Positions 8,963-19,039 of a DNA stretch of 64,000 nt are shown here, piece after piece. How positions within the stretch are numbered: position 1 is the stretch's first letter; each line of letters begins with the position of its first letter. The notes beneath the pieces were generated by a model. The model was not told where the DNA came from and did no database searches. It was given only the letters and a program-made list of their open reading frames with translations. Source of the DNA: Psychrobacter glaciei (GTDB lineage Bacteria; Pseudomonadota; Gammaproteobacteria; Pseudomonadales; Moraxellaceae); assembly GCF_014652895.1 (NCBI RefSeq), contig NZ_BMZR01000001.1, positions 806,001 through 870,000 on the forward strand, in the 5' to 3' direction. The position numbers and the translations under genes were made by a program.

Positions 8963-9457
8963 ATGAAACGACTATGGGGAAAAGGGCTGTTGGCTCTATT
9001 GCTAAAAAGTGCTGGCGCAACAGCAGTGGTTGCTGTGGCAAGCACAGTAAGCATCACTGCGCAAGCCGCGACCATGACCGAAGATTTGGTACAAAGCTAT
9101 GCAGCAGCCATGAAGTCATCAGCGAATAATAAAAGCATCAATCAAGTCGCCGGTCTTGTCTCTGACGATGCGCTGATTTCATTATCAAGAAAAGGTAAGT
9201 CTACCAGCTTAGACAAAGATGCCTACTTGAAACTACTGCAAAACAGTTGGAATGACACGTCCAATTATCGTTACGATATTTCTGTAGATAACGTTGTCAT
9301 CACTGGTAATCAGGCCAAGGCTAATGTTACGACCAATGAAAGCTGGGTAAAAGACGGTCGCAATGTGTCGTTTGTCACTACCTCGCGAGTGACTTTGACG
9401 TTGTCTACTGGCAATGCAGTTCTGCTACGCGCTGTATCACAAGTGGCTATTAATTAA
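8963..9457 (+). CDS. Secreted NTF2-like protein of unknown function
   Basis: A 164 aa protein with a clear signal peptide (MKRLWGKGLLALLLKSAG...ITAQA, cleavage near residue 35). The mature domain of about 128 residues has an alpha-helical start, then alternating strands (YRYDISVDNVVITGNQAKANVTTNESW), typical of the NTF2-like/SnoaL fold. It is probably periplasmic. The fold is used both for enzymes and for simple binding, so no function is assigned. An ATG 42 bp upstream is in frame, but AAGGA sits six bases before the ATG chosen here. It appears monocistronic. Confidence 0.75.
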   Translation: MKRLWGKGLLALLLKSAGATAVVAVASTVSITAQAATMTEDLVQSYAAAMKSSANNKSINQVAGLVSDDALISLSRKGKSTSLDKDAYLKLLQNSWNDTSNYRYDISVDNVVITGNQAKANVTTNESWVKDGRNVSFVTTSRVTLTLSTGNAVLLRAVSQVAIN

Positions 9458-9720
9458 GGATTCAGTACTTATAATCAGTAGTTAGGGCTTAGCGTGCATG
9501 TTCAGCACTGAGCTATAAAAAAGATGATAATTATTCAAAGCTATATTAGCTACCAGCTCGAACGTGCAATTTTTATGTACGTTTAGCATGTCGTTGTAAC
9601 TTCTAGAGTAATGGCTGATTATTATCTTTTATATTAGGCTAGTCTTTGCTTAACATTGCATACTATACTAGCCATCAATATTATCTTATCAATTCTTGTC
9701 GTTAGGAAACTTCCAATACC

Positions 9721-12720
9721 ATGTCTACTGTGCTCTCAAACTCTCGCTCATTTATTGCCTTACCATTGACGCTTGCGGTAACGACTTTACTTATCAGTGC
9801 TTGTAGTAATACGTCAGCGGTGAAAAATAAGGGCATGACCAACAGCTCAGCTGTGGTTACCAAACGTCCTACCAATCAAGTCGCTAACCCAAGCACTAAT
9901 GCTGATTATTCAACGGCATTTTTGGATGCTGAAAGCTTAGATGAGCTTGCGGATTTGTTAGAAGCGACCGATATGACGATGGTTGAAGGCAATAAGCTTG
10001 CTATTCAACAATACGGGGACTTATGGAATCGCCTACGTGCGGGCTATCGTATGAATGGTGGTCAGCCTGTTTATAACCAGCGTATCGAAGGGCAGAAGGG
10101 TTGGTTTACTAGCAGACAGGACTATCTAAATCGCTTAACGGCGCGTGCCAGTCGCTATCTATACCATACCGTACGAGAAGCTGAGCGTCGTAATATTCCC
10201 ACTGAGCTTGCGTTACTGCCCGTGATTGAGAGCTCCTATGATCCAAGTGGTACCAGTAGTGCTGCTGCCGCAGGTCTATGGCAGTTCATTCCGAGTACGG
10301 GTCGTATTTATGGTCTCAATCAAAGCAGTAGTTATGATGGTCGCCGTGATGTCATCGAATCAACACGCGCTGCTTATGACTTTTTAACAGCTCTACACAA
10401 TCAATTTGGTAGTTGGGAGCTGGCATTAGCCGCTTATAATGCTGGCCCTGGTCGTGTGCAAAAAGCAATCGATGCCAATGCGGCTCGCGGTTTACCAACT
10501 GACTATTGGTCACTCAGATTACCGACTGAGACCATGAACTATGTACCGCGCTTTTTGGCAGTGGCTGAAATTGTGGCCAAACCTGAGCAATATGGCGTTT
10601 ATCTGCCCGCTATCGCCAACCGCCAGCATTTCCGTAGTGTGCCAGTGAATTATGGCGTTAGCTTAACCGAAGTATCGCAAGTGACAGGCGTCAGTTACGA
10701 CGAACTAGAAAGGCTGAATACTGCCCTGACGTCAGCCCGTGTGGATTCCTCAGGTCCGCAGCGTATTATCATTCCGAATGATGTGAGTCTCAATACTGAT
10801 GCAAAATTAAGCTCGTTAAGAGGCAACGGTAGTAGCAATGTCATCGCTACTAGCAACACGAATCCTAATGCACCAACGACACCAAGCTACAATAGCAAGC
10901 CCTATACGGGAACGTCATTGCCTTCTACAGGCAGTGCGCTTGCGGATTATGCGGCGAGTGCCAGTGTGCCTCAGCAAACGACCAGTTATATTTCACCATC
11001 AGTCACGCCGACGAGCAGCTCTGTCTATAGTAACAATACTGTGCGTACTGAGCCGCCTTTGACCACGGCAGAAACCAACAAAATCAACGCGGAGCTCAAA
11101 AGTAGCAATAGTCTACCAACCACCTCTGCACAGATCACCCAAAACAACACTATTGTCCAAGAGCCACCGCTAAGCAAAGAAGAGCGCGACTTTATTGCCA
11201 ATCAAATTCGAAGCAATACTGCTGAGACCAATGTCATCAATGCGGATGGTAATATCAATCTTTCTGCAGTACAGACACAGCAGTCTATTCTAGAAGCACG
11301 CGGTGAAGAGAAAAAGCTGAGTTTTCCAAAGACATCAGTCAGTAAGCCAAAACCACAAGGCACACGTACCACTTATACGGTAAAACGTGGTGACACTTTA
11401 TCAAATATCGCCAGTCGCGCTGATGTTAGCTGGCGTGATATCGCTGAATGGAATCAAATAGATGCCAGCGCTAAGCTATTGTCTGGCAGTACGTTATACT
11501 TGTATAGTGCCAAAACTATTGAGCCATTAAGCAGCAGTAGCGCCACCGCAGCAAGCCAGCCTGAGAGTTATGTGGTACAAGGTGGCGACACCCTAATTGG
11601 TACGGCCAACCGCTTTGGTTTGTCTGTGACACAGTTAGCAAGCTACAATAACTTAAGCAGCCGTGCTGACTTACTTAGAGGTCAAAAGTTGTGGTTGATA
11701 CCAGGTAAGGTGACCGCTCCAGCAAGCACACCTGCTGCGCCATCGACTAAACCAAGTAAGTCGTCGACTGCGACCAAAAACTATAAAGTGAAAGCAGGTG
11801 ATGGGCTAATTGCCCTAGCACGCCAATTTAACATCTCAACTGAAACCTTGGCGAGCCTTAATAACATTGGCACGACTGATTCATTGTATGTGGGTCAGAC
11901 ACTGAAAGTACCGGCCAGCGTTGACTTTAATTCTACTAGTAACAGCACTAGTGCCAGTAGTTCAACGAGTAGCGCAAGCTCTTCAGTATCAACGACCAAC
12001 TATAAAGTAAAATCAGGTGATACCTTGATTGGCATTGCGAATAGTGTGGGGGTCAGTGCGGCAGAGTTGGCTGCGGTCAATAGCAGTTTTGATGCTAAGG
12101 CACGTCTACAACGCGGTCAAACGATTAAAATCCCAGCGTCTAAAGAGTTGGTTGATCGTCAGTTGAATGATAAGTCGGTCAGTTATAAAGTGAAATCAGG
12201 GGATACCTTAACGGGTGTCGCTCAACGTTACAATATCGGCCTGGGTGATTTGGCAGCAGCCAATAATTTAAAAACCAACTCCAATTTGATATTGGGTCGC
12301 ACCATTACCATTCCTGCTAGCGGTAGCGCTCCTGTTACTTCTACTAGCAGCAATCAAAGCAGTAGCAGTTCTGCCAGTACTACGGCTAGTACAGCAAGTA
12401 GTAATGGCAAAAAACTGGGCGACACTGAAAGCTATAAAGTGAAATCAGGCGATGGTTTAATCGCGCTGGCGCGTCAGTTTGGCGTTTCAGTCGAAGATTT
12501 GGCGGCGACCAATGATCTTGCGACCAATGCTCAGCTACAACGTGGACAAACCATCAAAGTGCCTAAAGTGACAGTAAGCTATACGGTTGGTTCAGGGGAT
12601 AGCTTGATTGGTTTGGCTCGTAAATATGGGGTATCAACGCAAGAGCTGGCTGATATGAATAAAATAAAAGCCGACACCATGCTACAGCGCGGTCAGCGTT
12701 TGACTGTCCCCAACCGTTGA
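9721..12720 (+). CDS. MltD-like membrane-bound lytic murein transglycosylase with seven LysM repeats
   Basis: A 999 aa lipoprotein. The lipobox LISAC puts the lipidated cysteine at residue 28. A family 1 lytic transglycosylase (SLT) domain follows, at about residues 150-290, with catalytic Glu170 in LLPVIESSYDPSGTSS and AAGLWQFIPSTGR downstream. A Ser/Thr/Asn-rich linker leads to seven LysM peptidoglycan-binding repeats, starting near residues 552, 617, 688, 761, 822, 905 and 954, each of the type YKVKSGDTL. It would cut glycan strands from the outer-membrane side. It is much longer than E. coli MltD (about 450 aa, two LysM). A terminator shared with yebC follows. Confidence 0.92.
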   Translation: MSTVLSNSRSFIALPLTLAVTTLLISACSNTSAVKNKGMTNSSAVVTKRPTNQVANPSTNADYSTAFLDAESLDELADLLEATDMTMVEGNKLAIQQYGDLWNRLRAGYRMNGGQPVYNQRIEGQKGWFTSRQDYLNRLTARASRYLYHTVREAERRNIPTELALLPVIESSYDPSGTSSAAAAGLWQFIPSTGRIYGLNQSSSYDGRRDVIESTRAAYDFLTALHNQFGSWELALAAYNAGPGRVQKAIDANAARGLPTDYWSLRLPTETMNYVPRFLAVAEIVAKPEQYGVYLPAIANRQHFRSVPVNYGVSLTEVSQVTGVSYDELERLNTALTSARVDSSGPQRIIIPNDVSLNTDAKLSSLRGNGSSNVIATSNTNPNAPTTPSYNSKPYTGTSLPSTGSALADYAASASVPQQTTSYISPSVTPTSSSVYSNNTVRTEPPLTTAETNKINAELKSSNSLPTTSAQITQNNTIVQEPPLSKEERDFIANQIRSNTAETNVINADGNINLSAVQTQQSILEARGEEKKLSFPKTSVSKPKPQGTRTTYTVKRGDTLSNIASRADVSWRDIAEWNQIDASAKLLSGSTLYLYSAKTIEPLSSSSATAASQPESYVVQGGDTLIGTANRFGLSVTQLASYNNLSSRADLLRGQKLWLIPGKVTAPASTPAAPSTKPSKSSTATKNYKVKAGDGLIALARQFNISTETLASLNNIGTTDSLYVGQTLKVPASVDFNSTSNSTSASSSTSSASSSVSTTNYKVKSGDTLIGIANSVGVSAAELAAVNSSFDAKARLQRGQTIKIPASKELVDRQLNDKSVSYKVKSGDTLTGVAQRYNIGLGDLAAANNLKTNSNLILGRTITIPASGSAPVTSTSSNQSSSSSASTTASTASSNGKKLGDTESYKVKSGDGLIALARQFGVSVEDLAATNDLATNAQLQRGQTIKVPKVTVSYTVGSGDSLIGLARKYGVSTQELADMNKIKADTMLQRGQRLTVPNR

Positions 12721-12739
12721 TTTTAAAGAAGCTCTAACC

Positions 12740-12774
12740 AAAAAAGCTGCTCTATATAAGAGCAGCTTTTTTTT
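12740..12774. terminator. Bidirectional terminator between mltD-like gene and yebC
   Basis: AAAAAAGCTGCTCT...AGAGCAGCTTTTTTTT with a 5-nt loop and T runs on both strands, placed between two convergent genes. Confidence 0.9.
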
Positions 12775-12821
12775 GTCTATTTTAGGATGGGACAATGGAC
12801 ATAAATAGTTACGAGATAAAA

Positions 12822-13571
12822 CTATTGCTCAAGTTGTGCCATGACGTCAGCAGAGAAATTCACATTGCTATAAACTTCTTGTACGTCATCGATGTCTTCT
12901 AGCATATCAATCATTTTCATAACTTTTTCGGCATCATCCACATTGTCTATCTCAGCAGTGGTTGAGGGTGACATGGTCACTTCCGCATTGTCAGAGATGA
13001 GACCTGCAGCATTAAGCGCATCTTTGACTTGACCGAAAGTTTCCCATTCGGTGATGACCAGCAAGCTGTCGCCATCATTTTCGATATCAAGCGCACCAGC
13101 ATCTAGGGCAACCAACATCACTTCGTCTTCTAAGCTTGTATCATTAAAAGTGATTTCACCGCGTTTAGTAAACAGATAGGCCACTGAGCCTGAGGTGCCA
13201 AGATTACCCTCATGTTTGGTAAACGCGTGGCGTACTTCGCTGACGGTACGGTTGAGGTTGTCAGTCATGGTTTCGACCAGCACCGCCACACCGCCAACGC
13301 CATAGCCTTCGTAGCTGACTTCTTCCATGTTTTCGTTATCACCGCCGCCCGTACCGCGATCGACAGCACGGTTGATCGTGTCGCGGGTCATATTGACTGA
13401 TAATGCTTTTTCAATAACGGCACGCAAGCGTGGGTTTTTGTCAGGGTCGGGGTCACCTTGCTTGGCAGCAGAAACAATTTCACGAATAATCTTGGTAAAT
13501 ACTTTACCTTTTACCGCATCTTGACGGGCTTTACGGTGTTTAATATTTGCCCATTTTGAATGGCCTGCCAT
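12822..13571 (-). CDS. yebC: YebC/PmpR family protein (transcription or translation regulator)
   Basis: A 249 aa protein matching the YebC family from the first residues ([19 protein letters not shown]) through the central [21 protein letters not shown] and the C-terminal [11 protein letters not shown]. Family members bind DNA as transcription regulators (PmpR). Recent work on YebC-type proteins also implicates them in ribosome function at difficult peptide sequences. In many bacteria yebC neighbours ruvC, which is not the case here. The start is supported by AAGGATGTCAT before the ATG. Confidence 0.95.
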   Translation of the reverse strand: MAGHSKWANIKHRKARQDAVKGKVFTKIIREIVSAAKQGDPDPDKNPRLRAVIEKALSVNMTRDTINRAVDRGTGGGDNENMEEVSYEGYGVGGVAVLVETMTDNLNRTVSEVRHAFTKHEGNLGTSGSVAYLFTKRGEITFNDTSLEDEVMLVALDAGALDIENDGDSLLVITEWETFGQVKDALNAAGLISDNAEVTMSPSTTAEIDNVDDAEKVMKMIDMLEDIDDVQEVYSNVNFSADVMAQLEQ

Positions 13572-13930
13572 ATGACATCCTTAAATTTTTACGTGGTATT
13601 TATGGTGTGAATAAAAAGAGTATGAATGATGGTTTTTGACACTTAACGAGCTATTTTTATTATATGATTGACCTGTTTTTCTAAGGTGATTGGCTTACTT
13701 ACAAGTTAACAATTTGTATGTCGTTAGCAGTGCTTTTTTGCTACACTATTATTCTTTGTATTATGGCTACCTATATAACTGTCTATCAAACCTGATAATA
13801 GCTATTGGTACTCATAAGCTGTCGCGTATTATAAACCACTTTTGCGCATTTTGACCAATCTTAGCTTGTTCCTGCTAGCCTAAATCGTTCGGTTTTTTAA
13901 AACCATTGATCTTGTGACTCTATTGACTCT
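13572..13930. other. Divergent spacer between yebC and the ion channel gene
   Basis: A 359-bp AT-rich gap. It must contain the promoters of both genes. No RNA gene, conserved repeat or clear operator was seen. Confidence 0.5.
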
Positions 13931-14761
13931 ATGAAGCAACCAAATAACGAAGCTATTACTCACTTGCGTAACCGCATTCATATCATTGTCGAAGGCACAG
14001 ATACCCGTATGGGTAAGCTTTTCGATGTTGTATTATTGATAGCGATTTTGACCAGTGTTGGTGTTGTGATGCTGGATAGTGTGTTATATATGCGTTTGCA
14101 ATATGGTACGCTGTTTTTCTATGCAGAATGGTTTTTTACCATTTTATTTACCATTGAGTATGCTTTACGCTGGTTTTCAGCACCCAATCGTTTTCGCTAC
14201 GTTTTTAGTTTTTTTGGAATAGTAGATTTATTATCCGTTTTACCCAGTTATTTAAGTCTATTGTTCGTGGGCGTACAGTACTTATTGGTCATACGTATTT
14301 TACGTATTTTGCGGATCTTTCGCGTACTCAAACTTAAAGCCTATATGCAACAAGCAGGCTTCTTGGCCTCGGCACTTAGAACCAGTCAGCAAAAAATCAC
14401 CGTGTTTTTCTTATCACTGGTTTTACTGGTAACAATTTTTGGCTCGATTATTTATGTGGTAGAAGGTCCCGAAAACGGCTTTACCAGTATTCCGCTTTCT
14501 ATCTATTGGGCAGTCGTTACCATGACCACGGTCGGTTACGGTGACATGTCACCTAAAACACCGTTAGGTCAAGCGATTGCGAGCATGGTCATGATTACGG
14601 GTTATTCGATCATTGCGGTACCAACGGGTATTTTTACCTCTGAGCTGGCTCGGAATATGCGCCCACAACTCAATCCAATCACCTGCCCGAATTGCGGAAA
14701 ATTTGGCCATGCAGTCAGTGCCACTTTTTGTGATCGCTGCGGCCATGCATTGCACGTGTAA
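13931..14761 (+). CDS. Voltage-gated-type potassium channel with C-terminal zinc ribbon
   Basis: A 276 aa ion transporter of the six-helix type. An S4-like segment lies at about residues 116-136 (VIRILRILRIFRVLKLKAY), with Arg spaced every third position. A pore loop at about 198-204 contains TVGYGD, the potassium selectivity filter. After the pore helix there is no RCK domain. Instead, residues 251-270 form CPNC...CDRC, a probable zinc ribbon. It is an inner-membrane K+ channel, and its gating signal is unknown. The zinc ribbon may place a metal or assembly site on the cytoplasmic tail. The stop lies 29 bp from the convergent ABC1 kinase gene. Confidence 0.87.
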   Translation: MKQPNNEAITHLRNRIHIIVEGTDTRMGKLFDVVLLIAILTSVGVVMLDSVLYMRLQYGTLFFYAEWFFTILFTIEYALRWFSAPNRFRYVFSFFGIVDLLSVLPSYLSLLFVGVQYLLVIRILRILRIFRVLKLKAYMQQAGFLASALRTSQQKITVFFLSLVLLVTIFGSIIYVVEGPENGFTSIPLSIYWAVVTMTTVGYGDMSPKTPLGQAIASMVMITGYSIIAVPTGIFTSELARNMRPQLNPITCPNCGKFGHAVSATFCDRCGHALHV

Positions 14762-14789
14762 TGTACACTCGTTTTTCTAATTAGGTCAA

Positions 14790-16091
14790 CTAATTGGTTA
14801 TATACTGAGCAACCAGCGGTGACAGATCGATCTCGACACCCAAATTGACCAAGTTCCAATATTGTCCTGATACGGTTCGATCCAGCATCATCGTCGTGGC
14901 TGAAGGTTGAAATTGCCCAAAGTATTTTAATGAGGTGCGCATTTGGCTGATTGCTTCGTGATGAACTTGGCTGCTGCCAAAATCAAAAGCCCCTTCTTGA
15001 TAAGGTGCAATGGAGAGCGGCTTCATCCCAATAGCCAGCCACTTTTCATAGAATTCACCTGGCACATTTTTATCATCCTCACGGCGAATATCAAGAGCGA
15101 TTAAGTCTTGCTCGAGTGCGGTGACATCACCTTTGACAGCATGCTGCGCAAAGCGGCGAAACAGTTGAACCTCACTATGGCTATAGCTGCGAATGCCGCC
15201 AAAGTCGTAAGCCACGACACTGCCGTCATGACGAAACGCAAAGTTACCGGGGTGGGGATCACAGTGCATGCGGTATAAGCCAAACAGTTGGCCGGCAGTA
15301 AAATGAAATAGACGCTCAGCGATTTTCTGTTTAATCTCATTATCCCACGTTGCAGCGACTGTCAACGTTTCACCCATCTCTTCCGTCAACGTCAAAATTC
15401 GCCTAGTAGAATGGCTATTGACGACTTTAGGGATAATAAGCCCTTCGTCCTCAGCATGAAAAGCACCAAAGACCTGTAGGTTGTGGGCTTCTTTGACATA
15501 GTCCAATTCATCGTGCAAGCTTTGGCGAATCTCGTTAAAGAGTTGCTCTTGTAATTGCTTGCTCATGTTTAGAACGCCAGCGATTTTCAGTGCCATACGG
15601 ACTTGCTTGAGATCGCTATCACAGTTTTCATCCACGTCGGGGTACTGTACTTTGACGACGACTTTTTGCCCAGAAGGTAAAATAGCCTTGTGCACTTGTC
15701 CAATGGAAGCGGCGGCAAATGGTGTTTCTTCAAACACGGTAAATAGCTGATCGACAGGGGATTTGAGCTCACGTTCGATTTGTGCCCGTATTTGCGCATA
15801 AGGCATGGGCGGTGCATCTTTTTGCAGCTTCTCTAAAGCGGTCGCCACTTCAGGGGGAAACACGTCTTTATATTGTGAGGCAATTTGTCCCACTTTCATC
15901 ACTGCGCCTTTCATCTCACCAAGCGTTTCGGCTATTTGAATACCCACATCTTGCATCAATTCTGAGCGTGCCTGCAGACGTTTTTCTTCGTCACTTGAGA
16001 GGTGCCTTAATGAGTTTTTAGCTGCTTTTCCAGCAATACTGGCTGTCATACCAGCCAGTTTCATAAAGCGTTTTCCGGACGATTTTGCCAT
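14790..16091 (-). CDS. ABC1/AarF family atypical kinase
   Basis: A 433 aa protein of the UbiB/Coq8/ABC1 family. The KxGQ motif is at residues 66-69 (VMKVGQIASQY). The Ala-rich nucleotide loop AAASIGQVHKA, the VVKVQYP lysine, the catalytic HCDPHPGNF and the metal-binding YDFGG are all present. Such proteins are unorthodox ATPases or kinases that support ubiquinone synthesis or lipid handling. No C-terminal membrane anchor like that of UbiB is visible, so this is likely the shorter AarF-type paralogue rather than UbiB. No ubi genes are adjacent. Confidence 0.88.
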   Translation of the reverse strand: MAKSSGKRFMKLAGMTASIAGKAAKNSLRHLSSDEEKRLQARSELMQDVGIQIAETLGEMKGAVMKVGQIASQYKDVFPPEVATALEKLQKDAPPMPYAQIRAQIERELKSPVDQLFTVFEETPFAAASIGQVHKAILPSGQKVVVKVQYPDVDENCDSDLKQVRMALKIAGVLNMSKQLQEQLFNEIRQSLHDELDYVKEAHNLQVFGAFHAEDEGLIIPKVVNSHSTRRILTLTEEMGETLTVAATWDNEIKQKIAERLFHFTAGQLFGLYRMHCDPHPGNFAFRHDGSVVAYDFGGIRSYSHSEVQLFRRFAQHAVKGDVTALEQDLIALDIRREDDKNVPGEFYEKWLAIGMKPLSIAPYQEGAFDFGSSQVHHEAISQMRTSLKYFGQFQPSATTMMLDRTVSGQYWNLVNLGVEIDLSPLVAQYITN

Positions 16092-16268
16092 TCATATCAC
16101 CATGCAGGGGTTTATTTATCAAACCATAATTTTATTATTTTGAGTAAGCAATTGCTGTTTGACTCGTGTGCTAAAGATAAGGTTGTCTTGCGCGAATGAG
16201 TTTTTTCTTTCTGTATGATTTGCTCAATATATTTGAGCAACTTTACTATAAATATCCACCATAAAGCA

Positions 16269-16805
16269 TTAGTCGGTCAGGTTTATCGCATACATATTAG
16301 TCAGCCAATAATCCAATGCCATCTGATAGCCCCTATGTCCTAAGCCACAAATGACGCCTGTTGCAATATCGCTTAAATAAGAATGCTGCCGAAAGGCTTC
16401 ACGGGCGTGCACATTAGACAGATGCACCTCGATAAAGGGTTTTTGTGTGGCCAATAACGCATCGCGTAGGGCAACCGAAGTGTGAGTGAATGCAGCAGGA
16501 TTGATAATGATGGCGTCTACTTGTGCCGCTCTATCTGCCAGCAATCCGTAATGCTGAATATCATCAACGAGCTTACCTTCGTGATTTGATTGTATGCAAA
16601 TCAGCTTAACACCATAATTGGCCGCGCGGTCAATTAAGTGCTGCTCAATATCAGCCAGCGTCATATGACCATAAATATCCGGCTCACGCTTGCCCAGTAA
16701 ATTGAGATTGACCCCATTAACCAATAATAATTTATGGGTTAACACTATTTCTGTTGATTGACCAGCAGGTTCTGATGTCGCTGCTGACTTAGAAGAGGTC
16801 GTCAT
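16269..16805 (-). CDS. aroQ: Type II 3-dehydroquinate dehydratase
   Basis: A 178 aa enzyme that converts 3-dehydroquinate to 3-dehydroshikimate in the shikimate pathway. Type II hallmarks are visible: [20 protein letters not shown] with the active-site Tyr, [34 protein letters not shown] and the C-terminal [12 protein letters not shown] polar N-terminal extension of about 25 residues precedes the core. Family members are usually 145-150 aa, so either the extension is real or the start lies downstream. No accB/accC follows it, unlike the usual aroQ-accBC order. Confidence 0.93.
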   Translation of the reverse strand: MTTSSKSAATSEPAGQSTEIVLTHKLLLVNGVNLNLLGKREPDIYGHMTLADIEQHLIDRAANYGVKLICIQSNHEGKLVDDIQHYGLLADRAAQVDAIIINPAAFTHTSVALRDALLATQKPFIEVHLSNVHAREAFRQHSYLSDIATGVICGLGHRGYQMALDYWLTNMYAINLTD

Positions 16806-17306
16806 AATGCTCTCTATCGCTATTGGATGGTATGGATAATTGATAACTTAATAATCAGTAGTAGGGTTAAAAAATTAAGAAACGATGCGCTAAAACCAAT
16901 CTTATTTCATTATGATAACAGCTTGCCAGTAAGGTTATAAAAAAATTACATGAAAAATCAATCTAAGTTTTAAAAACCATACTAAAAGTCTTTATGTTGC
17001 TAAAAACCCGTGCTATGATATTTTTTAAGCAATCTATATTACGAATTTGTTACTAGTGCTCTAACACCATCAATGCGAGCTTTATATAAGCCTTCTAACG
17101 TAAGTTATAGTGAATATAAAAGCTATTTTGGTATTAGTAAAAGGTAATGGCGAAACACTGCAATCTACAGGGTTCAGCTAAGTATATATTCAGACGATAG
17201 TGTTTAACGTAGTAAGGTTTAATTCTGATTTCACAATCTTAGACCCCGTTTATATGCAATGTTGCAAAGGAATTTGGGGCTAAGCGACTTTTTTAGGAAG
17301 TAAATT
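16806..17306. other. Long leader region of the cold-shock gene
   Basis: A 501-bp AT-rich gap between divergent aroQ and the cold-shock gene. No open frame or RNA gene is recognised. TTGCTA and TATGAT occur near 16995 but only 11 bp apart, so they are not a convincing sigma-70 promoter. The distance suits a long structured 5' untranslated leader, known for cspA-type genes. Confidence 0.45.
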
Positions 17307-17522
17307 ATGTCAGCTCGTGAGCAAGGTATCGTAAAGTGGTTTAATGACTCAAAAGGCTTTGGTTTCATTCAACGTGATAGCGGAGAAGATATTTTTGTCC
17401 ATTTTCGTGCGATCCAAGGTGATGGTTATCGCTCTCTAAAAGATGGCGAAAAAGTTGAATTCAGCGTTGTCGAAGGTGATAAAGGCCTTCAAGCTGAAGA
17501 AGTCAGAAAAACAGAAGAGTAG
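17307..17522 (+). CDS. Cold-shock protein, CspA family
   Basis: A 71 aa single cold-shock domain. RNP1 (KGFGFIQ) and RNP2 (DIFVHF) are intact, so it should bind single-stranded RNA or DNA and melt secondary structure. Length and sequence fit CspA/CspE-type RNA chaperones. AGGAAG sits eight bases before the ATG. The next gene on the same strand, about 210 bp on, is an RNA helicase, a functionally related neighbour, though the gap argues for separate transcription. Confidence 0.95.
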   Translation: MSAREQGIVKWFNDSKGFGFIQRDSGEDIFVHFRAIQGDGYRSLKDGEKVEFSVVEGDKGLQAEEVRKTEE

Positions 17523-17781
17523 TCGAGACAGTCATTAGCGCAGTTTAGTTGCAATGTCTGGATAAACTACTGATATACTACTGAGTCAAGCCCGTCTTAT
17601 CTTACCTATGTTGATTTTAATTCATCATTATGGGTGAGGGTAGGCATCGGGTTTGGCTTTTTTATGCTTACCAATGCATGATTTTTATTGTTATTGGTAG
17701 CGATATACAGCGAGGCTAAGGCTTAGCATAAGCTTGTCACTGATTGAAAAATACAAGCAATTCATACAAAAGGATGATTTT

Positions 17782-18936
17782 TTGAGTAACTTCACAACGT
17801 TTACTGATTTACCACTCTCTGCACCGACCTTACGCGCGGTAAGTGATTTAGGTTTTACTGAATTGACCCCTATTCAAGCGCAGATATTACCGCACACCTT
17901 GGCAAATCAAGATGCTATCGGACAGGCACAAACTGGTACTGGTAAGACGGCAACGTTTTTGTTAACTATTATGGAAGCATTACTCAAGCGTCCTTTTACC
18001 AATGATGAAGAGCGCTATCTAGGTGAGCCACGTGCAGTGATCATGGCACCGACCCGTGAGCTTGCACAGCAGATATTTGACGATTGTATCGCTCTGACCA
18101 AATATACTTCGCTACACAGTGTTTGTATTATGGGTGGCACAAATTATGAAACCCAGCAGCACGAGCTTGACCGTCAATATGTTGATATTTTGGTGGCGAC
18201 ACCTGGTCGCCTGATTGATCTGGCCAATAAAGGTATGGTCTATTTGGATCGAGTAGAAGTGCTGGTACTAGATGAAGCAGATCGCATGCTGGATATGGGT
18301 TTTATTCCAGATATCAAGCGCTTGGTCGGTCGGATGCCTTCTAACACCGATCGCCAAAGTTTATTATTCTCTGCCACTTTCAACCAAGATGTGATGAACT
18401 TGGCGTATCGTTGGTTACATGAGCCGCAATTTGTTGAAATTGAGCCTGAGCATAAAACCAGTGAATTGGTCGATCAACACTTTTATCTATTAACAGAAGA
18501 TCAAAAATTAGAAGCTTTGCAGCGTATTATCAGTGATGCCGCTGTCGATAAAGTCATTGTCTTTGCCAATCGCAAAGACCAAGTGAAGCGTCTCTATCAC
18601 AAGTTGCGTCAAGGATACAAAATCGTGATGTTGTCAGGCGATGTCATTCAGCAAAAACGCGAAAAATACTTGCAGCGTTTTAAAGATGGTCATGCTTCTA
18701 TCTTGGTCGCCACCGATGTCGCAGGGCGTGGTATTCATGTGGATGATATTAGCCACGTGGTCAATTATACCTTACCTGATCAGCCAGATGACTACGTACA
18801 CCGCATTGGTCGTACGGGCCGTGCTGGACAGACTGGTATCAGTATTAGCTTCGTTAGCGAAGATGATGCTTTTAACTTGCCTGCATTAGAGAAGCACTTA
18901 GATACCAAGTTTACGCTTGAGCAATGGCAGGAGTAA
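17782..18936 (+). CDS. rhlB: DEAD-box RNA helicase, RhlB-like
   Basis: An ATP-dependent RNA helicase with every DEAD motif: Q-motif (LGFTELTPIQAQ), AQTGTGKT, PTRELA, DEAD, SAT and HRIGRTGRAG. It resembles RhlB, which unwinds RNA for decay or ribosome assembly, but lacks a long C-terminal RNA-binding tail. The start is a judgement. TTG here has AAAGGATG eight bases upstream and gives MSNFTTFTDLPLSAPT. An in-frame TTG at 17734 would add 16 residues but lacks a good binding site. A strong bidirectional terminator follows. Confidence 0.9.
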   Translation: MSNFTTFTDLPLSAPTLRAVSDLGFTELTPIQAQILPHTLANQDAIGQAQTGTGKTATFLLTIMEALLKRPFTNDEERYLGEPRAVIMAPTRELAQQIFDDCIALTKYTSLHSVCIMGGTNYETQQHELDRQYVDILVATPGRLIDLANKGMVYLDRVEVLVLDEADRMLDMGFIPDIKRLVGRMPSNTDRQSLLFSATFNQDVMNLAYRWLHEPQFVEIEPEHKTSELVDQHFYLLTEDQKLEALQRIISDAAVDKVIVFANRKDQVKRLYHKLRQGYKIVMLSGDVIQQKREKYLQRFKDGHASILVATDVAGRGIHVDDISHVVNYTLPDQPDDYVHRIGRTGRAGQTGISISFVSEDDAFNLPALEKHLDTKFTLEQWQE

Positions 18937-18977
18937 TTGACCTAACTTAGGCTTTATCTTGCTAGCTTTGTATGAAT

Positions 18978-19020
18978 AAAAAAGCCCTTAACGTCATGAT
19001 TGATGTTAAGGGCTTTTTTT
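18978..19020. terminator. Bidirectional terminator after the helicase gene
   Basis: AAAAAAGCCCTTAAC...GTTAAGGGCTTTTTTT with a short loop, between two convergent genes. T runs are present on both strands. Confidence 0.92.
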
Positions 19021-19039
19021 GATTATGACTTTTGATTCT

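Noticed and set aside
16994..17016. TTGCTA / TATGAT promoter for the cold-shock gene
   Set aside because: The spacing of 11 bp is too short for a sigma-70 promoter.
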